In this document: positions 36,285 to 46,707 of the stretch, piece by piece
Layout of the letters: every line of letters starts with the position of its first letter
How positions within the stretch are numbered: the first letter of the stretch is position 1
From: Cyclaneusma minus
Taxonomy: Eukaryota > Ascomycota > Leotiomycetes > Marthamycetales > Marthamycetaceae
Assembly: GCA_037179335.1 (NCBI GenBank)
Contig: JAKZHN010000002.1
Location: 1,736,001 to 1,800,000 of the forward strand
Reading direction: 5' to 3'
Length of the DNA stretch: 64,000 nucleotides
Notes under the pieces: model-generated
What the model was told of the DNA's origin: nothing
The model's database searches: none
The model's input: the letters and a program-made list of their open reading frames with translations, nothing else
Position numbers and translations under genes: made by a program

Positions 36285-37913
36285 ATGGCCGAAGCGAATC
36301 TTCGGGAACAATTGGAAGCGCTGAATCCCAAAATCGAACAACTCCTGTCCATCAGCGGCGCCCCTGCGTTGTCTTTAGGTGTCATTCACTATGGCGAAAT
36401 AATCCACACAGCCCATTTCGGCCGTCGCGATGCTACCGTGCCAGAATCCACGCCGAACGATGATACCATCTATCGCATTGCCTCGCTCACGAAAGGCATG
36501 ACGGCCGCGGTCATTGCCTCTCTTGTCGACGAGGGCATCTTGAGCTGGGACGAACCTGTGCACAGATATCTCCCAGAGCTCGCGGCTCGTCAGGATGACG
36601 TCGGTCAGAAAGCAACACTGATAGATGTTCTGGCAAACCGCTCCGGTCTCGGCCTATGCAATCTCTTCTGGGGCCAGCAACATGGCATCTTTCTGTGCCC
36701 CAAAAGTGAAATCATACGAACGGTTTGCACTGTCGAGGCTGTTCGACCTTTCCGATCATTTGTCTACACCAATTGGGGGTACGGCATCGCCACGGAAGTC
36801 ATCGAGAGAGTAACAGGGAAGAGTTTCGGCAGGAATGTCAAGGAGCGACTCACTGATCCTCTCGGCATGTCTCGCACGACAATTGCGATACCCGAAGCCC
36901 AGAACATGGCCTACAATTATACGGTTAATAATGACGGAACACCTGTCAAGATTCCTTTCACGGACTACTCGGATAGCACTGGAATAGCGGGAGGAGGTGC
37001 TGGCAAAAGAAGCATCGGAGATCTTCTCAAGATGTACCAGTCCATGCTCTCAGCCTACAATCACCAAAAGCGCACAGGTTCCACGTCCACCCCAGGTTCG
37101 CCTTTCAAGCAGCTCAACACTATGTTCACCCCGCATGTGGCTGTCAATAACAGGGCAAGCTTGGAAGATGTCGGTTACTGCCTTGGCCTCTGCCGAAGTC
37201 GCCTTCCTGCGAATTTGGGATCTCCAAGCATCAACAACATGTACTTGGGTCAGAAGGCCATGCCAATTACCGGTCACAGCTTGGCAGGCGTTGAGGTCTG
37301 GCACCACAATGGCAACCTTCCAGGATTTCTGGCTTCAGCTTTCCTGGTTCCATCGACCGAAACCGTTGTTGTCGGTCTGTCAAACTCCTTGGGATTCTTT
37401 GACCCGACCGATTTCGCTTGCCAGCTCATTCTCTCAACCACCTGGCGCGAGAAGCCTGTAGACTACGTGCAGCTGGCGAAGAAAGCACGCAAGATGTCTC
37501 TGGCTTCTTACGCTTTCCTTGCTTCCAAAGTCGAGGAGGGGAAAACAGACACGCCGCTGAAGTTATCACTTAGCGCTTATGAGGGCTACTATTTCAATGA
37601 TGCTGGGAACTTCGCGCCCACTGTGGAGGCCGAGAAGGATGGACTGCTGGTGAGGGTGCAAGGCTTGGCGGATGTGTGGTACAGATTGTATCCGTTTGAT
37701 GGCGAGACATTTTACTGGCCGGCGGATCGCGAGTGGGAACTTTGCGAGAAAGGCATGTTTCCATACATTTTCCCTGAGTTCCACAAGATTACCTTCCGAG
37801 CGGATGAGATGGGAATTGTGACTGAACTTCTCTGGAAACACGATCCCATGGGAAAACTCGAGAGCTTCCGCCGAAAAGAAGATAGGCAGAAGGGCCGTAG
37901 AGTAAAGTTGTGA
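36285..37913 (+). CDS. serine beta-lactamase-family hydrolase
   Basis: Member of the class C beta-lactamase / penicillin-binding-protein-like fold, which in fungi includes esterases, amidases and secondary-metabolism enzymes. Single exon, 542 residues. Active-site elements are present: SLTK at 67-70 (nucleophile Ser and general-base Lys), YTN at 161-163 and HNG at 341-343 in place of KTG. A C-terminal beta domain of about 130 residues (GYYFNDAGNF...WKHDPMGK) follows. There is no signal peptide, so it is probably cytosolic. Immediately downstream lies a second copy of only this C-terminal domain. Confidence 0.9.
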   Translation: MAEANLREQLEALNPKIEQLLSISGAPALSLGVIHYGEIIHTAHFGRRDATVPESTPNDDTIYRIASLTKGMTAAVIASLVDEGILSWDEPVHRYLPELAARQDDVGQKATLIDVLANRSGLGLCNLFWGQQHGIFLCPKSEIIRTVCTVEAVRPFRSFVYTNWGYGIATEVIERVTGKSFGRNVKERLTDPLGMSRTTIAIPEAQNMAYNYTVNNDGTPVKIPFTDYSDSTGIAGGGAGKRSIGDLLKMYQSMLSAYNHQKRTGSTSTPGSPFKQLNTMFTPHVAVNNRASLEDVGYCLGLCRSRLPANLGSPSINNMYLGQKAMPITGHSLAGVEVWHHNGNLPGFLASAFLVPSTETVVVGLSNSLGFFDPTDFACQLILSTTWREKPVDYVQLAKKARKMSLASYAFLASKVEEGKTDTPLKLSLSAYEGYYFNDAGNFAPTVEAEKDGLLVRVQGLADVWYRLYPFDGETFYWPADREWELCEKGMFPYIFPEFHKITFRADEMGIVTELLWKHDPMGKLESFRRKEDRQKGRRVKL

Positions 37914-37979
37914 GAAGGCTTAGAGTGGGTAGTTGTGTGTTTAGGCATATTACAAGAGATAGGTACCTATGCCACTCTG

Positions 37980-38363
37980 CATTCAAGTTGTCTCGGGTAT
38001 GAAGGGCATTATTGGCATGCTGCGGGGAATTATGTGCTGAGTGTGAAGATTGAGAAAAATGGAAAGGAGGAGGTGTCTGAGGTGCAGAAGGGGAGTTTGC
38101 TATTGAGGGTGCAGGGAATGAAGGATGTTTGGTATAGCTTGTGGCCGTATGATGGGGAGACGTGGTATTGGAAGGTGGATAAGGAGTGGGGGTTGTGCGA
38201 GAAGGGGATGTTTCCGTTTTTGTTTGGGGAGTGGCATTTGGCTACTTTCAAGGTGGATAGGGAGGGGAAGGGGGTGACGGGGTTGGAGTGGAAACATGAT
38301 CCGGCTGGGAATACGGAAGCTTTTAGGAGGGGAGGAGGGGTGGAGGTGAGGGGGAGGTTGTGA
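37980..38363 (+). pseudogene. orphan C-terminal domain of a beta-lactamase-family paralogue
   Basis: The frame 37935-38363 encodes a diverged copy of the last ~125 residues of the preceding gene. Matching blocks are YEGHYWHAAGNY, LLLRVQG-KDVWY, GETWYW, LCEKGMFP, and EWKHDPAGN-EAFRR at the end. Nothing corresponding to the catalytic domain lies upstream; the intact gene ends only about 70 bases earlier. This is best explained as the remnant of a tandem duplicate that lost its 5' four-fifths. Divergence includes a few inserted residues (NGKEEVSEVQKG). Expression is unlikely but the frame remains open. Confidence 0.8.
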
Positions 38364-38836
38364 TGGTGAAAAAATGGGGGCGAAAGTACTAGTGACGATG
38401 TGGGGGAGGGCGGGAGGATGCCGGACGGGTGACTCGCAGATTGAAACTCCGAGGGATCCGGATAAGTGGTGCGACGTAGGACAGGAAGGAACAAGATCAT
38501 GGCTTTTATGCATCTTGCGATATACATAGCTGGTCACGTGCTTCTTCATATCCGGCCGTAAGCATCTGACATTTTGGTGTCACAACATAGGACATGTTCA
38601 TTGGCTATGGATTGCCGGCACTTGTACGGGCTGAAAACGAAACCTGCAAAGCAACCCTATCAGGCTCCTTGGAGGTACCTTGTACAAAGTCCTGTCAAAT
38701 ATTTCCGTGTGTTCCGGCATCTCAGCATGCTACACTTCTTGATATTTCTTTGGCAATCGCCTCCCTTGTTCGTTGCTACTATGGAGTATGGACTTTGGGC
38801 TCCACTGTCCACTTTCCCCTCCAACTCGTTACAAAA
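38364..38836. other. intergenic, promoter of the rhodopsin-like gene
   Basis: A GTCACGTG site lies at about 38532-38539. Upstream codons in frame with the next gene are open from 38594 but look like translated leader. Nothing else was seen. Confidence 0.45.
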
Positions 38837-40211
38837 ATGTCGGCGACTACGGCACCAACTCCGGTGCCATATTTCCCCCCTGAGTACTCAGAGGCAGATC
38901 GCAGCCAGGAGCTTATCAACGTGTGCATTGCATTCTTAGTACTTGAAACCATCTTCGTCGGACTGTTCTTCGCCACCCGTCTCATAACAAGAATCGAGTT
39001 CGGCTGGGATGCATATCTCATGATCCCAGCATACGTCTTTGCGTTGACACCCATTATCGTCTGCTTCCGTAAGTTTCATCTAAGATCTCTTGGGAGAAAG
39101 AGTGGGAAACTCGCACTGACCTACAAGTTAGTTATGGTCCAATATGCAGGCGTCGGCAAACACGTCCAAGCTATCACCTATCCCCAACTCATCATCTACC
39201 TCAAACTCGAATTCGCCTATCAATTCCTCTACGCGCCCTCCAGTGTCTTCCCCAAACTCTCAGTTCTTGCACTTTACTATCGAATCTTCTGCACAAGACC
39301 CTATCGTTTCTGGATCTTGCTCACAGGAACTCTCATGATACTCTGGTGCTTAGCTCTCATAGCGTTTGACTTTGGAGCTTGTACGCCCATTGCTTACAAT
39401 TGGGATAAATATATTGCAGGGGGATATTGTGCTGATTTGAATGCGAGTTACAAGTGGGCGAGCGTGCCGAATATTATTACGGATGGGATGATGTTGGTGT
39501 TGCCTTTGCCGGCGGTTTGGAGACTGGGTTTGACGGCGAGGCAGAAATGGGGGTTGACGGTGACGTTCCTGACTGCTAGTGCGTAAGTTGAGTCACTGCA
39601 TGAATTTCAAGAAGAATTGTTTGGCATAAGTCGCTGACATTGAATTTTCATCATTTAGCGGAATGATCACTGGCATAATCCGCTTTGTCACGTTCCTCCA
39701 CGACGATATCTTCACCGACCCAACTTGGGACTGCGTTACGCCCTTGATATGGACCACTATCGAGCCTGGTATATATCTCATAGCAGCTTGTATGCCTTCT
39801 CTGCGTCCACTCGGTCCCTACATCTCTGATAAACTTCAACTCTCTTCGCTGCACGGACGCATCTTTGGCATCTCGCAGAGATCCACGACCTACATTTCGA
39901 AATCTGATAGCTCGAAGCCCTCCAGTCTAGACACCGAGCTCAAGGGGACGGAATTGGCGACAAATACGAGCATTACAGGGGGGGGAAGAGGTGGGAAGAG
40001 GGGTATTTTCAGGAATTTGTGTTCTCAAAGAGGTTACCGAAGGAGAGTTGGCGATAATGAAAGCGATGACATGGGATTGGTGAGACATATTCAAAGAGAT
40101 GTGTCTAGCGAGAGATGTAGGAGCGATGTTCAGGTCGAAAACTCGAGACACGATTTCGAGATTCATGTCAGTCATCGATATGACGTCGAGTCGATGCCAG
40201 AAGGAAAGTAG
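38837..40211 (+). CDS. seven-helix fungal rhodopsin-like (PTH11-type) integral membrane protein
   Basis: Belongs by pattern to the Fung_rhodopsin family of plasma-membrane proteins, some of which act as surface receptors. Exons are 38837-39068, 39132-39582 and 39659-40211. Introns (63 and 76 bases; GTAAGT donors; TTAG acceptors) close the frame at 411 residues. About seven hydrophobic helices are visible. Family-type segments include ATRLITR, QYAGVGKHV, YAPSSVFPKLSVLALYYRIF, WASVPNIITDGMMLVLPLPAVWRL and WTTIEPGIYLIAACMPSLRPL. The C-terminal tail of ~110 residues is hydrophilic. No CFEM domain is present. ATG 38837 (MSATTAP) is chosen over the in-frame 38594. Confidence 0.87.
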
Positions 40212-40295
40212 CATGGAAGATCTTCACTGTTGAGGATGGAAGGAATTACAGTAGGTAGCGAACATTTCATCATTTCTGGTCTCTGTATCAGTCCC

Positions 40296-42137
40296 TTATG
40301 GAAGAGAGATGGTGCCCCCGGTCATTCTATGAACATCATCTACGATGTCCTTCGCCGACATCATGACATTCATGTCACTGATAGGAAGTCCTCCTATAAC
40401 CTTCCCCGTAATAACGCCAACCCACTCGCCCTTATGATTCACCACCGCCGAGCCCGAATCACCACTCATAGCGAAAGGCTCTTGACAACAGCCCAAAGAT
40501 TGCACCACAACCTCATCCGAAATCACTCCCATCTCGTCCCTAAACTTGAAATTCAGCGCATTAACCAGGCCAGCTCTCATCGGTGTCGTCCTTCCGTCTA
40601 GCTTAGCAACCCAAGACCCGGGCTCAATACTCGAAATCTCTGCAAGCTTGGCGTCCGGCTTCCAAGCACACCGATATTCGGGATCTTGTCCATACTCGGC
40701 ACCAGACCAAAGTTTGTCCCTCAGTGTGTTTTTCCCGAACACTTTCGCGTCGACACCGATTAACGCCCAGTCCATTTTCTTGCCACTATGCGGGTTAGAG
40801 CTGAATCCTGAGGCACATAGAACTTCTCCGATACCGCCAGTTGAGGCGTACAAATCGATATTGTGAAGCATTATAGCGCGCTCCTCGTTGGAGTCCTCGT
40901 CTCTTGTTTCCCGCTCTTTGAGCATCTCTCTCGTAAAAGCCAGGTCGTAATTGGAAGGATATGCGATGCTGATGGGATCCCCGTGGCGTGAATCTTCCCA
41001 GTCGATACCGTATTTATCCATATATGCTAACCGAGTCTTGTCCGGTTCCCCGCTACGGATAGCGTGGTAAGTGGTTAGAAAACACGGTATCTTCGGTGAG
41101 GTGTTATCTTTCTGAAAATAGAGCCAAAGTCCCAGGGATCCAACCGATCCAGAGTTTGTAGGGCCGATAGAAGCCCCATGGGTAGCGATCAAGGGGACCG
41201 GCACCTGCCTTACCTCAGTTGGCTCAGTTGGCTGCTTATACTTTGGCGCGCAACGTCCAATCCCAAGGTCCGTATAAATGAAATTCATAGCCTGAATCTC
41301 GATACTGACATGAATACCGCATTCTTGGACGACTGGAGTAATGGCGGCTGCAATTGCTTTCTGTGCTTCATTCCAGTTCCACCTCGTGAGTGGAGGGACG
41401 CCGATGAGTACAGTCGGTATGCCGTTCGACCAGTATGAGGTGGCCCGCCCTAGCATAACGACATAACCAAGTACGCTCCACATCGGGATGATTCGGCTGA
41501 TGTGTTGCTCGAGGATAGGTTGGACGGCATCCAGAACACGTTTTGCCTTAGTCTCAGGCCTTACAGCTCTCGCTTGGTCCTGGTAACTTTTTGAAGTATT
41601 TTCAAGCTGCAGCCGAAAGTCAATACCAGCTGGCTCAGCCTTCCGCCTCAGTCTGTCATAGAGTTCATTCGCTGCTTCCTGCCAAGTCTCCAGATCTTGT
41701 TCGCTGGTCGTGGTGACAATGACAACGTCTTTTCTGTCGTCTTCAGTGTGCTGGGTTGCGGATACTACGGACCAGCCGTAGCTGAGACCGTAGTCTTTCA
41801 GGATTTCTTCATAAGAATCGCGTTTGACTTGGCTTAGTATCTCATACCCGCGAGTGGATGTCATACCCGATCCGAGGCGAGGATGGGGTGTGGGGATTTT
41901 GTTGTAGGGTGCGATGCAATAGGGGTCTTTGCATGCGTTCCACCACTCGATGATACTGTACGATTCTAGAACCTGTTAGCTGAGGAAGATGGCAAGTTCA
42001 TTCAAGTGATTGGAATATTCGAAATGACTACATATTTTCGAAGTAACGTGGGATATCCCATGTATTTGGGAATTGTACATACCGTCATCGCCATTATCGG
42101 AGCCTCTTGGCTGAAATGTTCGCCTGATTACCGACAT
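40296..42137 (-). CDS. trypsin-fold serine protease-like protein
   Basis: Exons are 42137-42083 and 41965-40296. The intron (GTATGT; CTAAC branch; TAG end) closes the frame at 574 residues. The C-terminal half resembles a chymotrypsin-fold protease: TTYHAI with His319, MDWALI with Asp417 and SGDSGSAV with nucleophile Ser522. Their order and spacing fit a catalytic triad. The N-terminal ~270 residues are an uncharacterised, non-secreted domain with a WWNACKDPYC segment. No signal peptide or pro-region is visible, so it is probably intracellular. Its 3' end lies 84 bases from the convergent rhodopsin-like gene. Confidence 0.75.
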
Positions 42138-43274
42138 GTTTTCTCCTAGAAGTTGAAAAGGGTGAAGACAGATGTGTGTCGTGTATTAGACGTTGTGTAG
42201 GAAGAAGTTTGGGGGAGAACAGAAAGAGGACGACGGCTTTTAAAGTAGCATTCCGCTCACAAATTTTCTCATCCTCGATGACTCGAAGCATTATTTCTGC
42301 CATTCCATGGGGAATGCAGCCAGCATGGCGATTCGTGAACCATGTATATCCATAAGGTGGTTGCGGATACATGTAGTCACAAATAGGACCAACCATGGAA
42401 GCCAGCATCTGGGTCGCACTACTTGCCACTGGTCGGATACACGTTATCAAGTGAAAATTCTCGAGGAGAAGCCGCTAAGAAGACGATTCGAAACCATAAC
42501 CTCGAACGACCAAGTACCACTAGCGATGGGTAGAAGAGTCCACGAGTAACCATTTGAGATGATGACCGATGCGAAGCATCGAAAACAATCCAATTTGGGG
42601 CGTTTGGAGACCGATAACATGAAAGCAGACACCCACCACGAGTTCCCCATGCTCTACGTATGGGCATTCTCTCGCATCTGCTGCCTCAGAGCCCAAACAA
42701 ACCGCTTGCCCTTCCCGCCATCCTCCAATGTTTCGCGACGAAGAACAGCAGCATGTCATCCTCAGAGAGCACAGTTCCGGCAAAAGTCCGCAGACAAAAG
42801 CGACAACCAGAAAGAGACGCCTCGGATAGATTCTTCTAGCACGCAAATATGACCTCCAGCCAGTGGACGATTGGTATTCAGGGGGTTGATTAATCGTGCG
42901 TGAAAAGTGTGAAGAGGAAAAGAAAGCGTTGGGATCGCGAAGAAACTTTTGGTGGTTGTGCGGTCACGTGGCGAGTGGGGCTTGCTTGGCGTTCCTGAGG
43001 CTGGAGTAAGCCTGGGGCGATTCGAGGCTCGTGCGCTTAGTAGCAATCCGTATTTTGACGACGACGTCTCGCGATGTCTGTTATCTCGATCTCTCAAATA
43101 GATTGGCTGGCCGCCCATCAAGACAGCACTCATGGTAAGTAGGATCATGGCTCCTGACTCTTGGTCCAGATTGTCTGGCACAAACAGATAGAGAAGCGAT
43201 CCTCAAGTCCTCAGGTGTTTTGAGCACCTATTCCGGTCACAAGAGGCCCTTTCGTTTTTCCAAGTCGGTAACAT

Positions 43275-43369
43275 CGACTAGTCCCCCGCAGGCGACTTGT
43301 TTTGGGAATAAAATTGCTGTTTTTTGCACGCAAGCCACGTGAGGCAAGTCGCTTGCGGTAGGCTAGTCG
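43275..43369. repeat. 25-base imperfect inverted repeat with CACGTG inside
   Basis: CGACTAGTCCCCCGCAGG... at 43275-43299 is inverted at 43345-43369 with 21 of 25 matches and a 45-base loop. The loop contains CACGTG at 43336-43341. It could be a cis-regulatory palindrome or a tiny non-autonomous element; no target duplication was found. Confidence 0.55.
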
Positions 43370-43425
43370 CCGTCATCCACTAAGAAAAATCAATGGGCCC
43401 ACGGATTGATTTTGCAAATTAAGCA

Positions 43426-43431
43426 TATAAA
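43426..43431 (+). promoter_or_regulatory. TATA box of the F-box gene
   Basis: TATAAA within GCATATAAAGC lies 106 bases before the ATG at 43532, and the sequence between is pyrimidine-rich near the end. The placement is right for a core promoter. Confidence 0.5.
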
Positions 43432-43531
43432 GCTTTGCCCACCTAGGCTCTCTGCTCCCGTCGTCTAGTACCTTTCTTGTGTCCGCCATACCGATTCACT
43501 GCCAATTTCCCAGGCTCCACAGACGACCACG

Positions 43532-45175
43532 ATGGCAGAGCCGACGACAGCGATGGCTGAGTCACAGCCAGCTCCGAGGCTAGACAGCATCCCGACCGAA
43601 CTACAGCTCATGATTTGTGCCTTGCTGGATACAACATCGCTCAAGAACTTGAGATGGGCGTCCAGAGGCATCACAGGCGCTGCGGCTGCGAAGCTCTTCG
43701 AAACAGTCTTCTTCAGCCTCCTCCCTACCTACGTTGAATCGCTTTCAGAGATCTCTAAACACCCCACATTCTCACAGCACGTGAGAAAGTTGGTCTACCA
43801 CACCGACGTGCTGGAGGAACAGTTATACCACACGAGACAACTGTCGCTCATTGGCCCCATTCAGCCGCCAGGATCGACCGGTATTGCCGCCCCTTTTGCA
43901 GCAGCACGACAATTGCAAGAATCGGTGCAAAGAAGACAGAGGATCGAACGACTGGCACAGTACCATGCCACCACGATGGAAGATGGGAAGGATTGGAGAT
44001 TTTTGGAGTCTGTAATGCAACGTTTGCCCAACCTGCGCGTTGTACAGGCCATGGATGGGACCGATCTACAGAGAGAATACGGATCCATAATTAAAAACGC
44101 TATGACCGTCAAACACGATTGTTACGTCTACCGCTTGCCATGTCCAAGCTGCCAAGGTCGGTGTGGTTGCTCTAGGTGGCCAGACGAAACGCCGTTAATC
44201 TCCTCTCTTCCTCTCCGCACAACCAAAGTGAAGAGTCTTTGGCTGAGTAAAACACTCTTTGAGGCGGCCAACGACAACGATACTTCACCGTGGTCTCTCT
44301 GTCGAACGGGTACCCCGCCGCCGAGTCTCGTGTCGGCCCTCTCAGAGCTAGAGGACTTGACATTCAGTTTTCGTACACCTTATTACATAAAACCACCTGC
44401 TCAGCAACGAGTTAAGCAGAGATTTGGAGAGTTATTACAATCCTGTCCCAAACTTCTTTCCCTGACGATCCATGGCCGTGAGTCTGCCCTCGACTTTATA
44501 AAAGGTGGGCGTGATCTTTCGAATGAGGTGGACGATTTGCCTCAGATGTGTCAACTGAAGCGACTCTCTTTGACACGGTGCGAAATAAGTCCGGCCTCTT
44601 TCAAGTCATTGGTGCGGCGTCTTCCCAACCTGCGCTCACTCTGCCTTGAAAGAGTCGGATTCAAGATCTCGGGAGGGCCATTGGATCCGAACACACACTT
44701 CATGCAAATGTGGATTGATTCCGTTGGGGGCCATCCCCATACCAGTCGCCTGAAGCTAGCAATTGAGCGGGATTTCTACCGTCGGGACGTCTGGGTTGAC
44801 ATCGCAAAGTCATTCCCACGAATCCCAAAGCTCGAACAGGTGGAATTGTCCGGCTTGGTTGGGGAGTCGACTTCTGATGTTCTCGAAGCATGTAACAAGA
44901 TGGGTATTTCCGTTTGGCAGGACCGTTCTGAGCTTGAAGCCCCATGGAAGCAGTGGCAAAAAAGCCTTGAAAGCTACATTCTAGAAAAGGCCCAAGGAAA
45001 AGATTGTGGACCTCCACCAGCTGGTCCCGACAGAGCCGATTTGCGGGAAATATGGAAGGCGCATGATGCGCAACAATGGGATGCTTGGTGGTTGGTATGG
45101 TTTCTAACTCCCTATCTTGAACTCGGAATTAGAACTAATGCATTCACAGGATTCTTTGCCGAATTTGTCACTTAA
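43532..45175 (+). CDS. F-box protein (intact tandem paralogue)
   Basis: Probable SCF substrate adaptor. Unspliced it is 547 residues. The F-box-like motif is at residues 16-62 (LDSIPTELQLMICALLDTTSLKNLRWASRGITGAAA). An HVRKLVYHTDV block and leucine-rich, repeat-like segments (LPNLR, LKRLSLTRCEI, LPNLRSLCLE) follow, then a YRRDVWVD motif shared with the damaged paralogue downstream. A possible terminal intron (45095-45149; GTATGG, ACTAAT branch, ACAG) would change the end to ...LDSLPNLSLNFKTPSWL, stop at 45200, 537 residues. Both endings are open; the branch point favours splicing, the weak donor does not. A Cys-rich patch (CPSCQGRCGC) is at about 210-220. Confidence 0.82.
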   Translation: MAEPTTAMAESQPAPRLDSIPTELQLMICALLDTTSLKNLRWASRGITGAAAAKLFETVFFSLLPTYVESLSEISKHPTFSQHVRKLVYHTDVLEEQLYHTRQLSLIGPIQPPGSTGIAAPFAAARQLQESVQRRQRIERLAQYHATTMEDGKDWRFLESVMQRLPNLRVVQAMDGTDLQREYGSIIKNAMTVKHDCYVYRLPCPSCQGRCGCSRWPDETPLISSLPLRTTKVKSLWLSKTLFEAANDNDTSPWSLCRTGTPPPSLVSALSELEDLTFSFRTPYYIKPPAQQRVKQRFGELLQSCPKLLSLTIHGRESALDFIKGGRDLSNEVDDLPQMCQLKRLSLTRCEISPASFKSLVRRLPNLRSLCLERVGFKISGGPLDPNTHFMQMWIDSVGGHPHTSRLKLAIERDFYRRDVWVDIAKSFPRIPKLEQVELSGLVGESTSDVLEACNKMGISVWQDRSELEAPWKQWQKSLESYILEKAQGKDCGPPPAGPDRADLREIWKAHDAQQWDAWWLVWFLTPYLELGIRTNAFTGFFAEFVT

Positions 45176-45200
45176 CTTTAAGACACCCAGCTGGCTCTAA

Positions 45201-46707
45201 GCTCGCGAGTGCTCTATTCTTAACACAACAACCTTGATCCACACCACAAGCTTTAGATAACGGTCACTAGTGAGGCCATTACCTTACAGATACACTGCAA
45301 TTACTCACGCCTTCGCGTTCCACGCGCAAACGTACAATACGCCCTCGGTCACTATACGTTATTCTCAATTCCCGAAGAAGCCACATCCTAAACGTCCCCA
45401 AGATCATTGCGTCATGCTTCAACCAACCATTTTCCAAGGCTATTGTGCCTGGCTCAGTTTCAGACATGGAGGCGGGGAAAGCCGACGACACCACCACCAA
45501 TACCATTCTCAAATTCTTATAGGAAACAATGTAATTTCAGTCAACACCATCGACCCCGGTCTGGAGAATGTGGTAACGAGTTTTGTCATTTCGATCATTT
45601 TGAATTCAGAATGCCCAACGCTTGCACATTTTCCAAACTCTCCTTGCGCTTGTTACGCGACTTGCTCGATCTTCAACATACTTACACAGACTGCTCGACA
45701 ATTATCTATCTTTGATGAGTCCCCCGTTCAAACAATCTACCGCTCTCTGGACCCCAAGGAGATACCGTTCGGAATCCTCCGCTTGAACCTCTGTTGATTC
45801 CGTTGCTTGAACACGGGAAGCATGACCCGGTCGGTTGATTGGACGGTGACTTGGATGCCAATTCGGCGATGCAACGATTGCGAACCTATCAAACTGAGAT
45901 TGGACACTAGGTAACGACTTCAGATGGGGGCACGTGATTGATACAAGAATTTATGTACTTGGACATTATATCATTTTTTTTAAATTCCCGATTAATCTTG
46001 TTTGTAGAATTGGGAATTCAAGATTCACTAACACTAATTTTGTGCATCCTGATCTCCGAGGCGAAATTCAAGGCCGTTCTTTTTAAAACCTAAACACGGC
46101 TTTTGGGCTGTTTTTTCTTCGATTGTTTACTGTGCTCAAATTGACCAAAATTTGACACTCGCGCCGCACCAAATTTAGGCGAGTTTTGTGATATTGGGAA
46201 CGGCGGCTGTTACGGGCTCTCCAGCCCTGAGTTATTCATATGTAGCAAATTCGCGGCGGCACTAGTAGGCGCTAAGCCTTCGCTTGGCGATTAGCGCCAC
46301 CTGCTGAGCTTAAGAAGAGAGTCCTCCCTTGAACTCTTTTCTCTTTTTTGTCTACAATTTCAGTTTTTACCTTGTGGTTGTCGGTATCCTCGACCCCCTC
46401 CCTAGGTCCTCGTGACAGCGGCTAGCCTTCGCACAAACCAGCTCGCGTTCATCTTGCTGCTTCCGTTCTCCCTCTCCATCGACTGCATCTCGGGAGCTGC
46501 TACCGAATAATCTGACAGTACTTTCGGAAGCCACAAACCATCCGGATTTACCGCCCTCCTAGGCTTATCCTGCGCTGCAATAATGTGAGCTTATCAGCCC
46601 TCATTAGTCTTCCCTGATGTCTTTCTGTTTGCGATACTAACTTTTGCTGCGAGACTGCGCAACCCTGACCTACCCGAGCTCACGGTCAACCCACCGTCCC
46701 GCGAAAC
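45201..46707. other. intergenic between the two F-box paralogues
   Basis: Frames on both strands at 45270-45797 lack protein character. A hairpin lies at 46268-46298. The CT-rich stretch before 46708 is the presumed old leader of the second paralogue. Confidence 0.5.
46268..46298. repeat. short hairpin
   Basis: GGCGCTAAGCC and GGCGATTAGCGCC form a near-perfect stem with a seven-base loop and a two-base bulge. It is not followed by a T run, and terminator function would not be expected in a fungus. Confidence 0.5.

Larger units (their letters stand above)
42138..43531. other. intergenic region between divergent genes
   Basis: Holds the promoters of the minus-strand protease-like gene and the plus-strand F-box gene. 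A hairpin (43275-43369) and a TATA box (43426) are listed separately. Short frames at 42520-42846 and 42762-43181 have no protein character. Confidence 0.5.

Noticed and set aside
34059..42137. A secondary-metabolite cluster (permease, beta-lactamase-like enzyme, protease, P450 nearby)
   Set aside because: No polyketide synthase, NRPS, terpene cyclase or other backbone gene and no cluster regulator lies in the window.
45270..45797. 175-codon plus-strand frame between the F-box paralogues
   Set aside because: It starts with GTG, has no protein-like pattern and is absent from the paralogue's flank.
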